Assembly: GCA_905160935.1 (NCBI GenBank)
Contig: CAJHZI010000191.1
Location: 730,501-794,500 of the forward strand
Direction: 5' to 3'
Source of the DNA: Enchytraeus crypticus
Lineage: Eukaryota; Annelida; Clitellata; Enchytraeida; Enchytraeidae
DNA length: 64,000 nt
Part shown: positions 44,772-55,304 of the stretch, in pieces
Layout: each line of letters opens with the position of its first letter
How positions within the stretch are numbered: the stretch's first letter is position 1
Program-made: the position numbers and the translations under genes
Notes under the pieces: generated by a model
Databases searched by the model: none
What the model was told of the DNA's origin: nothing
The model's input: only the letters and a program-made list of their open reading frames with translations

Positions 44772-47700
44772 GTCATCTTCCCCAGAATCCTAGTTTGATC
44801 AGGATAAGAACAGAAACTTTTTCATTCGTTTTAGACAATTTGGTAGCAATATCTGGAGGCTAGGCGCTCATCAACTGAGTTCTGAGACTTTTATCTTAAT
44901 GCTTTGTCGCCTTTTACGATAAGTGCAGTCCACAGTTGGTCTATTCTTCAGCAACTCGGACACAACTCGAGTAGATAATAATAATTCAGCATAAGTACTA
45001 ATTACACACGTCCTGTCATTGAATTTATATTATCTTATATTTGATTCTATTTACGCACATTTTACATGGCTACTTAATACAGATGCTGATTGGTCAACAT
45101 CAATTGAGGTGTGACTTCCGTATTGATAGTATCTGATCTGAGCTACCGTATAGAGTCATGTGAGTCACTTCATGAAAATTATTGGTAATAATTTAAAACG
45201 TTTTATTATCTTATTACATGTAAATTCAGATGAAACAAAGTTAGACTGCAACAGCAAGGCGTTAGGCTTTCGAAATATTCTTACAATCTTCAGCGCTTGC
45301 ATGCATTGATATCACGCACGGCTTCAAAGTACCCAGTAATTCTTGACATTCTTGTTGCCAATTTGCTTCAAAGCTGCGAACTCAAACTATAATACGGATA
45401 AGTTGAATCCGATTTCTACATATTCTTTTCGAATGGATGTAAAAAAATTTATGAACATATATTAGTTATTATTGACAGTTAATAAATGTGGTAAGAAATA
45501 GTAAGAAAAGCTGGATAGAGCATATTATAGGGGGGATGATTTGCTAAAGGATATATTAGAAGGAAGTATGCAAGAGAAAAGTGTCAGAGGAAGACCAAGA
45601 GATGAAATGTTGGATTATTTGATAACAAATTCACATACAGAACTGAAAAGGAAGACTGAGGATAGAATTGGTCAGGAGGATTATATGCCATGGACCCGTT
45701 ACCTGCTGATAGACAGTGCACTAGAATAAGAAGAAATGAGTAATTAGTAATTAACATTTTATTTTAATCAGCTGATTTACCTCAGAAATTATTAGCTCAA
45801 TGATTTGAGCAGAGTCTTTTCCCAGTTCTTGAGCAGAATGCAGCAATCGATTCACTGTAAAGCAGTCTCCTCTGCTGACAGCTCTCATCAAATCATTGCT
45901 AAAAGTGTCAGTAATCGTTAGAAGAGTCGAATGCTTGCAGCTCTCTATAGTCTCAGTGATCGGTGAAAGAATTAAACTCCTGCCTGAAGCTTGTTCATCA
46001 GTGATGAGAGAAAGAGTCGACTTCTTAAATGTGACATTTTCATCAGTTAATGTTTTGTTTTCATCTCGAACTTGAGTTCCTGGAAACAAATGTCGACATT
46101 TTAAAAATTAATTTTAACAATTAAGATTATATTTAATCAGATATTCAATTTTTCATATAGTTTTATCTGGAGCATGCCAACCAGTGCTTTTATTCTATTA
46201 CTTTTATACGTCACTAAACTATAACTTTAGTATAGTTACAATCGAAGGATTGAATAAAATTTGGAATGCATACTTTAATCTGGTGGAGTTAGTAAAAATG
46301 TAAAGTGTTACTTTTAACTTTAGGATACTATTAATAATAACGAAAAATAGAAAAGAAAGCACACTAATTACTATAGAACTGAGACTCGTGATACATTCTG
46401 TTAGCATCTTTATTTAAATTAACTTAGCATTCGAAATGCGATAAAAATTAGCCACTCAATTGAAAATGCTAATTTAAAAAATAATATAGCTAAATCGATT
46501 TTATTAATTTAAATTTCTTTTACATAGCCTGCATACAATGGGATCATGTGTGTGGAAATAATTTAGTGATATCTGATGAGTTAGGCACCATATATATTCA
46601 AACCAAGTTCGGCTTAAAGGCCCATTAGCACTAATGCTTTGATTTGCCTCAGGGCAGGGCATAAACCTCTTCAACTAATTTCTAGCCCGAGTTTCACTAC
46701 CCAGTCTTCGCGTGATATAATTTTACGTGCGGTATTGTACGCGAGATGCAATTACACTGACCGTTCTTTGTCACCTGACCAACACACGGTGACAACGCCT
46801 GAATTACGTCCCTCTTAGTTTATTATCCATCACCGACAGCAAGTGCCTGATTTCTCGTTGGGTGCAGGAAAAACAGACCCCCGGGGCGCTAGAACCCCAG
46901 ATCTTTTGTTCTAGGAGCCACAAAACACCTGGGAGGGGAGGGAGCCACAGATGTGACACGTTCTGAACACGCGTCACTAGCACGTGACCTTCGTTACAGA
47001 GACCCCTTGCGATGAGGAAAAGTGGAATTGTAATTAAAGATTTAGGAAAGAAAATTGATAAAAGACAGATGCTATCCATGTCTGATTTGTAAATTTTGAA
47101 AACAGTTTGGGCTATTGATAAGTAAGTAAGGAAATGCGGGTGTTTCTCTTGAACGTGCGCTACTGTTATTTGCCACTATGACCCCTTTCTCCATGGATAA
47201 ATAAAATAAGTTAGTTCTTTATGAGAAAGCATAGTGATGGGAAGTAAACTATTCTATTTTTGTAGTAGATATCAGTCATTTACATTAATTTGAACCGTTG
47301 TCTATTTGAAAAGTGGTTAAGATCCTCAATTACAAACAAATATGTGGGTATTTATTTAATTATATTATATTATAAATAATTATTTTTTTATATTGTTAAC
47401 CATTATAGAAACATACACATTATTAAAATGGCTAAAGCTCTGGTCGAGTTAATTGAAACTCTAAATTTTTATTTCGCAAAAACCTTTACATGAATAATGA
47501 CGAATTTGGATTAAATTCTGTACATTTTTCTGATAGGTATGTTTGAAACAAAATGAAAAAATCATTATTTCTGATTCTAAATTAATTTTAATATTAATCA
47601 TTTTACTCGCTTTATGCTACGTCAGACTGCTACGGTAAATTTCAAACGAGTAAATTAACAACAATAATTATACACATTGTTCTTATGGTATTAATACTAA

Positions 47701-49938
47701 TTAATGAATATTTTATATAACCTTTTTAACCTGCAAACGCTATTGACTTGAGTAAAAAATGCATTATTGTGGTATGATCAACTATGTTGATATCTATAAC
47801 TTTTTAAAACACCATATGTTTAAACCATTAGGCCTATTTTCCGTAGTCCAGAGAATGTACGAGGTTTTACTCTCAGATCAACGTTGCTGGGATTCGAGCC
47901 CGCGAGGTTTCGATTCACCTAAGGATCTGTCATTTAAAACTTCATGACGTCACCCCTTCTCTATTAAGACATTCTATTTTCAAAAATATCTTCTGATATA
48001 TTAGTTCCTACCTTCCACAAGAGAGAGGCGACTCTCATGATCTTCCAGTATTGTTGAGAGAATCTTATACCGAGCGTCCCTGCGGAGTCCAGGTCTTAAT
48101 CCCATCAATATTGCGGATGAAGTTGACTTTTCCAGTTCCTCGGAGTTACTTGCATCAGTCGCTTTGTATATATTGTTTCTGGACCATTCTGTGGACTGAT
48201 AGAGATTTTCATGCACATGTGATTGAACAACTTTAGTAGGAATTGCATTTCTTGTGAGCTCATCGATATCACCGTACATCTGGTATGTTACCGTAGTGCT
48301 AGATAATGAAATATTTCTCGTAATGCGTCTACTGGTCTGATGTGATTTATGTTGGATTACCTTCTGATGTTGCAAGGATGCACTAGGACTATTCTCAGTG
48401 TATTCTTTCGGTATTTGATACGCAATAAGATCAGTATTTGCTGACCCTTTACCAAAGTCTAGTTCACGGTTAACGACTTTTGAGTTGGATGCTTTCACTA
48501 GGTCGTGATTTGACTTCTTTCTAATCATCAGTAGTGGAATGTGTTGTCCCACTGGAGTGGAAGTGTTTACTAATGATAGGGATTTACGATTCATGCTATA
48601 TTTAGAATTCTCGCGCTTCACTTTAACTTCATTTTCCAATTTATGGCAAAAGTTGTTATCTTCGAAATCATCTTTATAGTTAGTGTTCTGCCCTTTGATT
48701 GTCATTTTGTCTTTTGAAGAGCAGGATGGCAATTGCAATGATGGCAAGTAGTGTTCTACGTTTCTTTCTAAAGTAGAAGATGAAAAATAGTTTGAATTTC
48801 TTGAGTCAGACTCAGAACAACTCTTTTGGTCAATCGCAAGAACTTTATCGTAGTTTATGAAATCAGCGTCCCTTCGTCTCTTGTCAAACTCACTCTTTTC
48901 CAGTTCACCAGTCAGAGCTTGACCGACTGATCGCGAGCGATTTCTAGAACGTACGTCCCTAAATCTCTTCATTGCATTTGCATTGGACGTGTTTTGTAAA
49001 CAAGAAATTTTTCCGGTTGAAATGGAATATTTGGCTCCGTTTATGTAAAGTGGTTGATGCGATACCTGTGATTGTTTTCGATCGGCTACTGATTGTTTTG
49101 ATACAAAATCTTTCAAATTCACTCTACCTTCACCTTCTTTACTGTACAGACTACGAGATTCCAGTGTTCTATTGGGTGAAGCTATGTCTTCGCAGCGACG
49201 TGACGTAAATGTAATGTCATCATAGATGTGTAGAGTGGGTTGACTGTCATCCTGCAGTATAAGTGGATCGAGAAGGGTCAGCTCACCGGTCCAGTGTTTG
49301 TCAGGAAGTTCAGTGACTGCCGTTAGAGCAAGGGAGCTGGGTTCAATATTCCACTCCCACCATTTGTTCTCAATTACTCTACACTCGCTCAACTCCATCG
49401 CTTCTTTTCTTTTTCCAGCTCTCTGTTTATTCTTATCTTCGTTTATATCTGATCCAGAAATTCCGCTGTCAGAATATTTCGAGAGTCTTTTCATCGTATC
49501 AGAAATTCTTACACTGCTTCTCAACATATCGTTGGACCCACGAGCGTCCTTTCCACACAGCGTACCGTTAACCTGTTTTCTGCTATCTCTCATGCACGTT
49601 CTACCACTTCGTAAAACTTTTGTAAGCATCGCAAAACACGTTACATTTTTCACAGCTGATTTACTTAGCAGTGTACTGTCGAGAGGTGGGAGGACATCTC
49701 GTGATAGAAACTTTTCGAGTGGATTACCGGGACTTTTCAACACATCGTCGTCCATGACTTCATTCCCATCCTGGGCGTGGTGATTGCTGAATAGAGTGCA
49801 AGGTCCTGAGGTCAACTCCTCGACCAGTCGCCAGTTAGTTCTGCTCCTGTCAGAGTCGGAGCAGCGACGGGTTCGACTCCTTGTCGAGACACTGGCTCCA
49901 CTGCAGCAAACAAGAGCCGAAGCGCTTGTGGGAGACAT
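31002..49938 (-). CDS. Ankyrin-repeat protein, 9 coding exons, identity unassigned
   Basis: Joined on the minus strand: 48012-49938 (ATG), 45781-46079, 44496-44594, 37764-37862, 36574-36735, 35611-35745, 34182-34283, 32986-33081, 31002-31814 (TAA). All phases agree, about 1,244 residues. Order: a 642-codon polar, Ser-rich N-terminal region without recognised domain; a helix pair FSNDLMRAVSRGDCFTVNRL (ankyrin cap-like); canonical repeats NGQSALHESVNRG, NGNTALHLAAEFG, TGETAIHIAARCN, NGDTALHISARFD and AGQVALDISHAV; a 54-residue insert between repeats two and three; a 270-residue polar C-terminus with a DHSSH[KN] repeat. Most repeats coincide with one exon. The 6.6-kb gap between 37862 and 44496 could hide another exon. 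Probably a scaffold protein. Confidence 0.82.
31610..31790 (-). repeat. 18-bp coding minisatellite (DHSSHx)
   Basis: Inside the last ankyrin-gene exon: about ten TGACTGGAGTGATC[AT]TTA-type units, in frame, each coding for six residues of Ser-His-x-Asp-His-Ser. Confidence 0.9.
31950..32115. repeat. CT-rich simple repeat with a C10-12 run
   Basis: (TC)n tract including CCCCCCCCCCCC near 31973-31985. Just upstream (gene sense) of the last ankyrin exon acceptor. Confidence 0.92.
32750..32978 (-). mobile_element. tRNA-derived SINE, family D
   Basis: Antisense: AACTATGTCGATATCTATCA, GGATTCGAACCCACGAGG, CTTCATGACGTTACCCCTAC. Its 5' end lies next to ankyrin exon 8. Confidence 0.82.
32986..33081 (-). 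CDS. Ankyrin protein exon 8: terminal repeat
   Basis: AGQVALDISHAVRNTSTAKL then LRLEASSSRCAQ, 32 codons in phase 0/0. It resembles a C-capping ankyrin repeat (GxTALDxA type). Acceptor CTGTAG, donor CAG/GTATTT. Flanked on both sides by SINEs. Confidence 0.82.
33105..33236 (-). mobile_element. tRNA-derived SINE, family A
   Basis: Antisense copy just upstream (in gene sense) of ankyrin exon 8; its 3' end lies about 20 bp from that acceptor. Confidence 0.82.
33430..33615 (-). mobile_element. SINE family C, 3' half
   Basis: Antisense: AAGTGGCAGGTCCAACTATA, TAGAGCATTCCGTAGGTCAA, ATCCCGTTGCCTTCCTCA. Confidence 0.78.
33885..34125 (-). mobile_element. SINE family C, 3' half
   Basis: Antisense: TTCAGTGCACTGCCAAATAG at the LINE-like end, then CACTCCTTAGATTAACAAG, ACCGTTGCCTTCCTCAG and GGATTAATTACCATGTAATC. 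Confidence 0.82.
34182..34283 (-). CDS. Ankyrin protein exon 7: one repeat
   Basis: NGDTALHISARFDLPIVARY then LISCKQVNTQLRNK, 34 codons, acceptor TTACAG, donor AAG/GTCTGA. Confidence 0.85.
34465..34560. repeat. 32-bp tandem repeat, three copies
   Basis: AATCTACAAATTCTTAAATG plus GTCAAATTTTG, in an ankyrin-gene intron. Confidence 0.8.
35275..35552. repeat. Perfect 10-bp tandem array (ACAATGATAA)n
   Basis: 27 consecutive identical decamers (35281-35550), adjoining a SINE A 3' fragment (35238-35274, antisense). Lack of variation suggests recent expansion. In an ankyrin-gene intron, 60 bp from exon 6. Confidence 0.95.
35611..35745 (-). CDS. Ankyrin protein exon 6: repeat with inserted loop
   Basis: TGETAIHIAARCNHVGVMQV, then a loop rich in Asp and Ser, ending LINLQDQ, which leads into NGDTALH of the next exon. 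Acceptor AAACAG; donor GTTGAT is weak but keeps the repeat register. Confidence 0.82.
35942..36250 (+). mobile_element. 5S rRNA-derived SINE, family E (longer copy)
   Basis: GAAGTTAAGCTCCATCGCGC, CGGTTAGTACTTTGTGGGTG and ATCACCTCGTAAGACCGAGT followed by the same body and an extra tail to about 36250 (GAAACTATGTAGCACATGCG). Confidence 0.83.
36574..36735 (-). CDS. Ankyrin protein exon 5: 54-residue insert
   Basis: YQVLDDQSSLQECGSAEQYP, then FSKSPWNDARRFLSQLIKVP and EVFTIEIFETECQE. No stop in the required phase, acceptor ATTAG, donor GAG/GTGACT. It has no ankyrin motif and was placed by phase and coding character only. Confidence 0.68.
37764..37862 (-). CDS. Ankyrin protein exon 4: one 33-residue repeat
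   Basis: NGNTALHLAAEFGRKKCTRK then LLNGGVDPYSRNI; 99 bp, phase 0/0, acceptor GTACAG, donor ATA/GTATGT. Confidence 0.88.
38007..38135 (+). mobile_element. tRNA-derived SINE, family A (near consensus)
   Basis: GGTTGGAGCCAGTGGCGATG, CTAGGTTCAAATCTTGGGCT, then TCGAGTGAGGAAACTGACGT and TAACATTAGC. Among the best-preserved copies. Confidence 0.85.
38604..38695 (+). mobile_element. SINE 3' end, family F, long (TTA)n tail
   Basis: GACATCATCCTTGTATGAGG, AAACGGACGTTAAACCTTTA, followed by (TTA)n to 38692. Confidence 0.7.
38775..39035. repeat. Compound trinucleotide array (ATT/ATG) with higher-order repeat
   Basis: Blocks of (ATT)n, (ATG)n and TTG alternate in a repeating pattern. SINE tail-like (TTA)n tracts lie on both sides (38657-38692, 39018-39030). 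Confidence 0.88.
39138..39190. repeat. (AAT)n directly followed by (ATT)n
   Basis: Perfect inverted trinucleotide tract, TAATAATAAT..ATTATTATTA, able to fold on itself. Confidence 0.85.
39846..39966 (-). mobile_element. tRNA-derived SINE, family A (diverged)
   Basis: Antisense: CGTTAACGTCAGTTTC at one end and CACTGAACCAGCCAG at the other. Confidence 0.75.
40054..40185 (+). mobile_element. tRNA-derived SINE, family A-like
   Basis: GGTTGAGCCGGTAGC start, GCTGGGTTCAAATCCTGTGA B-box, TTTCGAGAGAGGAATCTAAT near the 3' end. Confidence 0.7.
43038..43115. repeat. (TA)n microsatellite
   Basis: Uninterrupted (TA)n of about 75 bp. Confidence 0.95.
44496..44594 (-). CDS. Ankyrin protein exon 3: one 33-residue repeat
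   Basis: NGQSALHESVNRGYSNVLEE then LIKCRPNLNLKDR; exactly 99 bp, phase 0/0. A (ATC)n microsatellite abuts the acceptor side. Confidence 0.88.
44608..44960 (-). mobile_element. SINE family B with expanded (ATC)n tail
   Basis: Antisense copy (GAATCCTAGTTTGATCAGGA, GCGCTCATCAACTGAGTTCT) whose (GAT)n tail has grown to about 165 bp (44608-44774) next to ankyrin exon 3. Confidence 0.8.
45490..45735 (+). pseudogene. 3'-end fragment of the same LINE family
   Basis: Reads KKSWIEHIIGGDDLLKDILE, GRPRDEMLDYL and ELKRKTEDR, parallel to the C-terminus of the 52.9-54.1 kb copy (RWIGHILRG.., GRPRLGMLDDL, EMKRKAEDR), ending with ACAGTGCACTAGAATAAG. Within intron 2 of the ankyrin gene, opposite strand. Confidence 0.85.
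45781..46079 (-). CDS. Ankyrin protein exon 2: linker plus cap-like repeat
   Basis: GTQVRDENKTLTDENVTFKK at the start; NDLMRAVSRGDCFTVNRLLH near the end resembles the first helix pair of an ankyrin array. Acceptor TTTCCAG, donor GAG/GTAAAT, phase 1 to 0. Confidence 0.78.
47758..47978 (-). mobile_element. tRNA-derived SINE, family D
   Basis: Antisense: GATCAACTATGTTGATATCT, GGATTCGAGCCCGCGAGG, CTTCATGACGTCACCCCTTC. Just downstream of the first coding exon of the ankyrin gene. Confidence 0.82.
48012..49938 (-). CDS. Ankyrin protein exon 1 (coding): long polar N-terminus
   Basis: Starts MSPTSASALVCCSGASVSTR and stays open for 642 codons, rich in Ser, Arg, Asn and Asp. A stretch with more ordered character reads NKWWEWNIEPSSLALTAVTE and LDPLILQDDSQPTLHIYDDI. 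The donor GAAG/GTAGGA leaves one base. An upstream acceptor (TTCTTTTAG, exon from 49966) suggests a separate noncoding first exon further right. Confidence 0.85.
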
Positions 49939-49965
49939 TTTCTCTATTTAATCGACTAATGCAAA

Positions 49966-50965
49966 CCTAAAAGAAAATTATGAATTATGAAATAAAAATA
50001 TTATTTGAAATTGGCATGATTTATATAAGGCTACTAACTCGATTATTTATATTTATAAACTTAGCTATACGTTAAATAGTGATCGTAAGTCATTGCCAAG
50101 AACGTAAACCATTATAATTAGGCCTACAGAGCTATTGCAATGCTCAAAGTTATCAAGAATCAATTAATTTGATATACAAAGGTATAGCTAGGAGGATCTA
50201 CAATTGTATACACTCAAAATTCTGGGTTTTAAATTTAAAACTTTGAAATTGAAATTTAAAAGATATCGCTTATTTAATCAAGTTTAATTGCATGCTAATA
50301 TCTCCTTATAAACATTAAAATTGTAAATCATAAAGTTAGTCAAATTAAACTGATGTTCTATAACTTTACTAGAAACTCGTATAATATATTCACTGCACAA
50401 GCACAACTGAAGTGTCTGCACTTCTTATGAGTGCCACTTGAGTGAGCAGAACGGAAAGAAAGTAATTTAGAAAGTGAGTCTAAAATGCAGATTAGTTCAA
50501 CAGACAAACAGTAAAAGTCTGCAGACAAAAGATTTTACCACTGCTACAGATGGGCAGTTCTATGTCGCATCTGTCAACGCTAACGGAATATAATGACTCG
50601 AGTGTTTGGTGTATCAACACATCGAAGCGTCGATTCGTGACTTCGTGATATAAAATCTCAAATCAAATAAAGAATTGTACGTAAACTGATTTGAAATTGC
50701 AATCAGTATCAAAGTAAAGTATATGCAATAAAGTTTTTATGTAAAGGAAAGATATTACATTCCAGTTTAGTGCGGAACGTATGAATATACATTAGTTTTT
50801 GCAACCTACGTAAACTTACACGCCTCTTCTCAAACAAAATGTTATGTTTTATGATTCACAACACAAATTAAATTACATATAGGTCTATTTATGTGTATTC
50901 ATCCGAAAGAGAGATACCTCTCTCTCTTTCTCTCTCTCTCTCTCTGTTTCTCTAATTTTCTGCTA
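49966..50965. other. Upstream region of the ankyrin gene
   Basis: Probably intron: the acceptor at 49967-49968 (minus strand) implies a noncoding first exon that I could not locate. A short CT tract lies at 50920-50945. Confidence 0.45.
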
Positions 50966-51300
50966 GGCGGTAATTCCAAGGTTCCAAGGTACATAATCTG
51001 ATTTGCATACTCTTAGTCTGCTTTCACGCTCGTTAAAGAGCATTCTATAGATCAACGAGCTAATCCCTTCACAAAAGGCTATGCATGCCTTATCCATATT
51101 TTATCCGGACGTTAAATTCGTATTGATTGACTGATTGATTGATTTTTCTAGCATATATAGGTTGGAAAAATATGGCTTCTGAGGTAGATTCTCGTTTCTC
51201 TCTTCAATTCTTGCTTAGTCCCTCCTTAATTCTTGCTTACCTCTTACGACACGTGCAGTTAACGGTTAAACTATTCTTCAGAGACTCAGGCATAACACGG
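50965..51300 (-). mobile_element. SINE family C/B-like, diverged
   Basis: Antisense: CATACTCTTAGTCTGCTTTC, GAGCATTCTATAGATCAACG, ending with CACGTGCAGTTAACGGT and CATAACACGGGATATG. Interrupted near 51110-51145 by other sequence. Confidence 0.65.
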
Positions 51301-51369
51301 GATATGCATTTATCTCTCAAATATTCCGCTAAATGACCGGTTCAAGAAAATTATTCACATTCGTTGTAG

Positions 51370-51695
51370 CAGGAACAAGGGAAGAAAGCCAAGGGCTTAT
51401 TTCAATCCCCAATCATTCTTGATTACAACATCCAGCTTGCTTTTAAAACTATTCACCGACACCGCATTCACAACCGCCTCACTCAAAGAGCTTCACCTAA
51501 CAATCACCATATGAGAAAAAGATAACTTTCTTAAATCTGACCTTAAACTAGGCTTAAACAACTTATCGCTATGTCCTCTTGTACCATTATTGGAGAAATT
51601 GAAAAAATCTGTTGCTCTTAACTTAGTAAGCCCATGCATTATTTTTTAGAAATCTATATGATCACCTCTAATTTTATTAGTGCAGGCACATTTTA
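51370..51695 (-). pseudogene. Decayed CR1-like LINE C-terminal fragment
   Basis: Minus strand: KIRGDHIDF, stop, KIMHGLTKL, RGHSDKLFKPSLRSDLRKLSF, stop, SLSEAVVNAVSVNSFKSKLD. At least two in-frame stops. A different LINE family from the copy at 52.9 kb. Confidence 0.8.
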
Positions 51696-52854
51696 GGCAG
51701 TAACCTATTAAGTAAATAATTGCTATCTAGTCTTTTTTCTGTAAAACGGCGCATTCAAGGAGCAATTTAACGTCATTTCGATTATTATTTAATTAATCTG
51801 CAAAACTGCTAACCACGTTGATACGTAATTATTACTTTAAAAGTTTAAATTAACTCTTAATTAATTAAAATGACTATTGATTTTTAAAGCAATATGATTA
51901 AGAACTAAGCAGATCACTCAGTGATCCTTCCTATTACGAAGATGATCCAAGTTCCAATAATCACATATTAAATTATGCCATTCTTGACCAGGGATAAGTA
52001 TTTCTCAAGAGGTTTTCAGTTGCCTTCTAAAGTATCAGCTTCTATGCTCAGCAGATCTATTCAGTTGGTTATTTAATTACATGTAGATCTTGAACTCAAG
52101 TGGTATAACAAAAAATCAAAATGAAATTAACCTTAAATAATTTTTAAAAATTAATTAATCTGTAGATTTTATCTATACATGTACATGTACATGTAGAGCA
52201 CCGTGTCTGAATAAACTTTAGACTTACTTAGAATATGAATTAGATAAAGAAATAGTTTAGAATTCAATAGCTACGACTTTAACCTAAGAGTATCTCTTCA
52301 GTTAATTGCAGTACCTCTGTTATAAATAACTCGTCCTGTTTTGCATGAAGTCTGCAATCGACTGGTAAGTTTGAAGTCGAGAACTCCGATAGTAAACGAG
52401 TTCCTGGGGTGACGACACTGTCAAGTCTACAATAATAGTATTACCCAACCGATAGGCGCTTTGCTTTCATCCGGGTTAAGTTTACAAATGTATTACTTTA
52501 AGACTTGTACATTAATGTTCGGTGAATGATGACGCTACAATATAGCGTAACTTTACTACATAATTACTTTGCATTACATATACAGCTGTTGTGTTACATT
52601 CATCAGAAATGTAATGCAATAACTTTATAAGTTTTACTGAAGGTTTTTTAGTTGATTAAATAGTTTTCACTTAAATAGTTAGATCTTGAAGTAGGCCTAA
52701 TGCCAAGATGATAACAACATCAATAGCAGCATTATTATAATATAAATCTTAAAATATAACAGTTACATAAAATTAACAAAATCGGCAAACACTAATATAT
52801 TAATTACGTAATTTGAATGTTTAGCTTAGCAAATAATATATTCTCTGTCTTATA

Positions 52855-54060
52855 TTAAAATTCTCTCTTAGTGCACTGCCTATTGGCAGGTCCATGGTCA
52901 TAACGCCTCCACTCTTCTCTGTCTTCCGCCTTTCTCTTCATTTCCACATATGAGTGGGTCTTTAAATCATCTAACATACCTAATCTCGGCCTGCCCCTGC
53001 CTGTTTTTCCTTCCATTCTACCTTCTATGACCACTTTTAATAGACCTTCCCCCCTTAGAATGTGTCCTATCCATCTCTTCTTTCTATTTCTTAATACATT
53101 TACCAACTGTCTATCTGTGCCAACTCTCTCCAGGACTTCCTCATTTGTAACCTCTTGGGTCCAGCAAATCCTCTCCATTCTTCTCCAAATCCACATTTCC
53201 AATGCTTCCAGTTTCCTAATATTTTCCTTCCTTAAGGTCCATGTTTCACATCCATACAATAGCGTGGTCCAAACCAAAGTTTTCACTATCTTTCTCTTTG
53301 TGTCTTTCTTTAGACTTTTTGTTAATAGTTCTTTTCTACTACCAAATGCCGCTTTTGCTTGTGCAATCCTACTGCATATTTCCGTCTCACACTTCCTGTC
53401 ATCGGTTATAGTATGACCCAAATATTTGAAACTCCTTACCTGTTCCAATTTCTTACCATTTATTGTGATATTAACTTCACCTTTAATATTGGACACTCGC
53501 ATAGCCTTGGTCTTTTTTGTATTAATATTCATGCTATATCTCAATGCCGTATCATTCAGCCTATCCATTATCTTCTGCAATCCAATCTCGCTGCCTGCTA
53601 CCATTCCTTGGTCATCTGCAAATCGTACATCTTGTAACAAATTCCCTCCTACTTTTATTCCTTCTTCCATGTCTTCCATGGCTTCATCCATCATTGCCTT
53701 AGCGTAAATGTTAAATAGCAGCGGCGAAATGCTAAAACCTTATCTTACTCCACGTCCTATTTCACCTTCTCCTGAGTATTCTTGTTGGATATTGATTACT
53801 GCTTTTTGATTCATGTACAAGTTCAGAATTACTCTTTTATCTCTCCAGTCAATTCCTATTCTTTTCAAGATATTCATCATCATTATCCAATCAATCCTGT
53901 CAAAGGCCTTCTCGAAGTCTACAAAGCATACAAAAACGTCATTTCCATATTCTAAGCTTCTTTCGCAAAGAACCCGCATTACCCCTATTGCTTCTCTTGT
54001 GCCACATCCTTTCCTAAAACCAAATTGTGTCTTGCTCAGTATCATTTCTGCTTTCGACTG
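52855..54060 (-). pseudogene. Non-LTR retrotransposon reverse transcriptase, 5'-truncated, one in-frame stop
   Basis: Minus-strand frame with KTQFGFRKGCGTREAI, CFVDFEKAFDRIDW, FADDQGM (usually Y/FADD), FKYLGHTITDD, LLYGCETWTLRKENIRKLEA and RKKRWIGHILRG, blocks of a LINE reverse transcriptase and its C-terminal region. A TAA at about 53729 sits where the family has GVRQG; either side is in the same frame, so a single nonsense change separates two open parts. Upstream endonuclease parts are absent. The 3' end carries GGCAGTGCACTAAGA. Confidence 0.92.
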
Positions 54061-54486
54061 AATGCGATTATTTATTTATTAATATTCTATAAAATATTAT
54101 TTAGGCTTTAGATATAAGCACAGAATATATGTGCAGGTTATGTTCATTTGTCTGTATCAGATTCCTGTAATATATCAATTATTTTAAACAGGCAGTTTAC
54201 TAACTTTAATAATTAACTTATAAATAATTGAGTGCAGAGTTTTAAAATGAATGATTCTTCCACTTTAGTAATTGCTGCATACAATAAAACTGGTTACTCA
54301 TAATTAGGGATTTTTCTTTTAAATGTACTGTCAATTGTCAGGTTCACGGAAAATAACTCCCGTATATATTTCTAGTACCTTCTTCTTCTCATATTAAAGT
54401 ATGAACATTATAAAATCAGCTAGTATCCCAAGTCCATTTTCCCTTTAGCCTTCTTCCCCTCCATTCTTTCTTCAATTACTTCATTT

Positions 54487-54622
54487 AAAAGCTGGTAAAG
54501 CTAAGGTTAACGTCAGTTTCCTCACTCGAAAGCAATGTCAGTGACGGGCGAGCCGAGGATTTGAACCCGCACCTACTGATCCGCGGTCGAGTACCTTACC
54601 GACTTCGCCACTGGCTCCAGCC
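54487..54622 (-). mobile_element. tRNA-derived SINE, family A
   Basis: Antisense full-length copy from AAAAGCTGGTAAAGC to GCCACTGGCTCCAGCC. Confidence 0.85.
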
Positions 54623-55304
54623 ACCTCCTATCAGAAAATGACCCCCTTTTCTATTTATTATATTTTCAGTTGAATACCAGAGCCAACCCTATTAAGCACT
54701 TTTAAAAACCACTTTGGAAATTTTGTCAGTCCATCTATTCTTCACCAATAATAACAGATTCTGAAAATAAAAGAGACTTGGTCAGGGCTAACTTGTTTGG
54801 TTCATGAATTATGAACTTAATACGGCTCATGACTGTTGATGGTACAGGAATTTTTATCGTAACGACAGTTATGGAGATTTGAAATAATTGTTCAATCAGT
54901 AGTTATACACTTAATGTACGATCAGCTTTGTTTATATAATTATGTATTGAATGAGAAGCTTAAATTACAACCGATGTAAAAGTTGGCAACCACTGTCCAA
55001 AATCTGCTAGTACCTGTGGGTCGGATTCAACGATGATTTATCTCCGGTATCATTGGTGGAATCAGTGGGAGTTTATCAGAGGCGATGACCAATGAGAGCG
55101 GTGACCAACAGGTGACCATATTTCATGATAAACTGGACATCGATCAACAGCAGCAGGGGGCTACTAGTGAATAATGGCTGAATGTATGGCATGATAGGGA
55201 CGTTTCTGAATGAGGATAGGCCGGGTTCGGCTTCAGATCCACTGTCCTACCATCACTGATAGTGCTTAGACTGCTGATCGAAGTGGTCCTTAATATCTTT
55301 ATCT

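Noticed and set aside
49298-49783. 161-codon plus-strand open frame with hydrophobic stretches
   Set aside because: Antisense of the Ser-rich ankyrin-gene exon; Ser-rich coding often leaves the antisense frame open.
53027-53707. Plus-strand open frames of 92-129 codons
   Set aside because: Antisense of the LINE reverse transcriptase.
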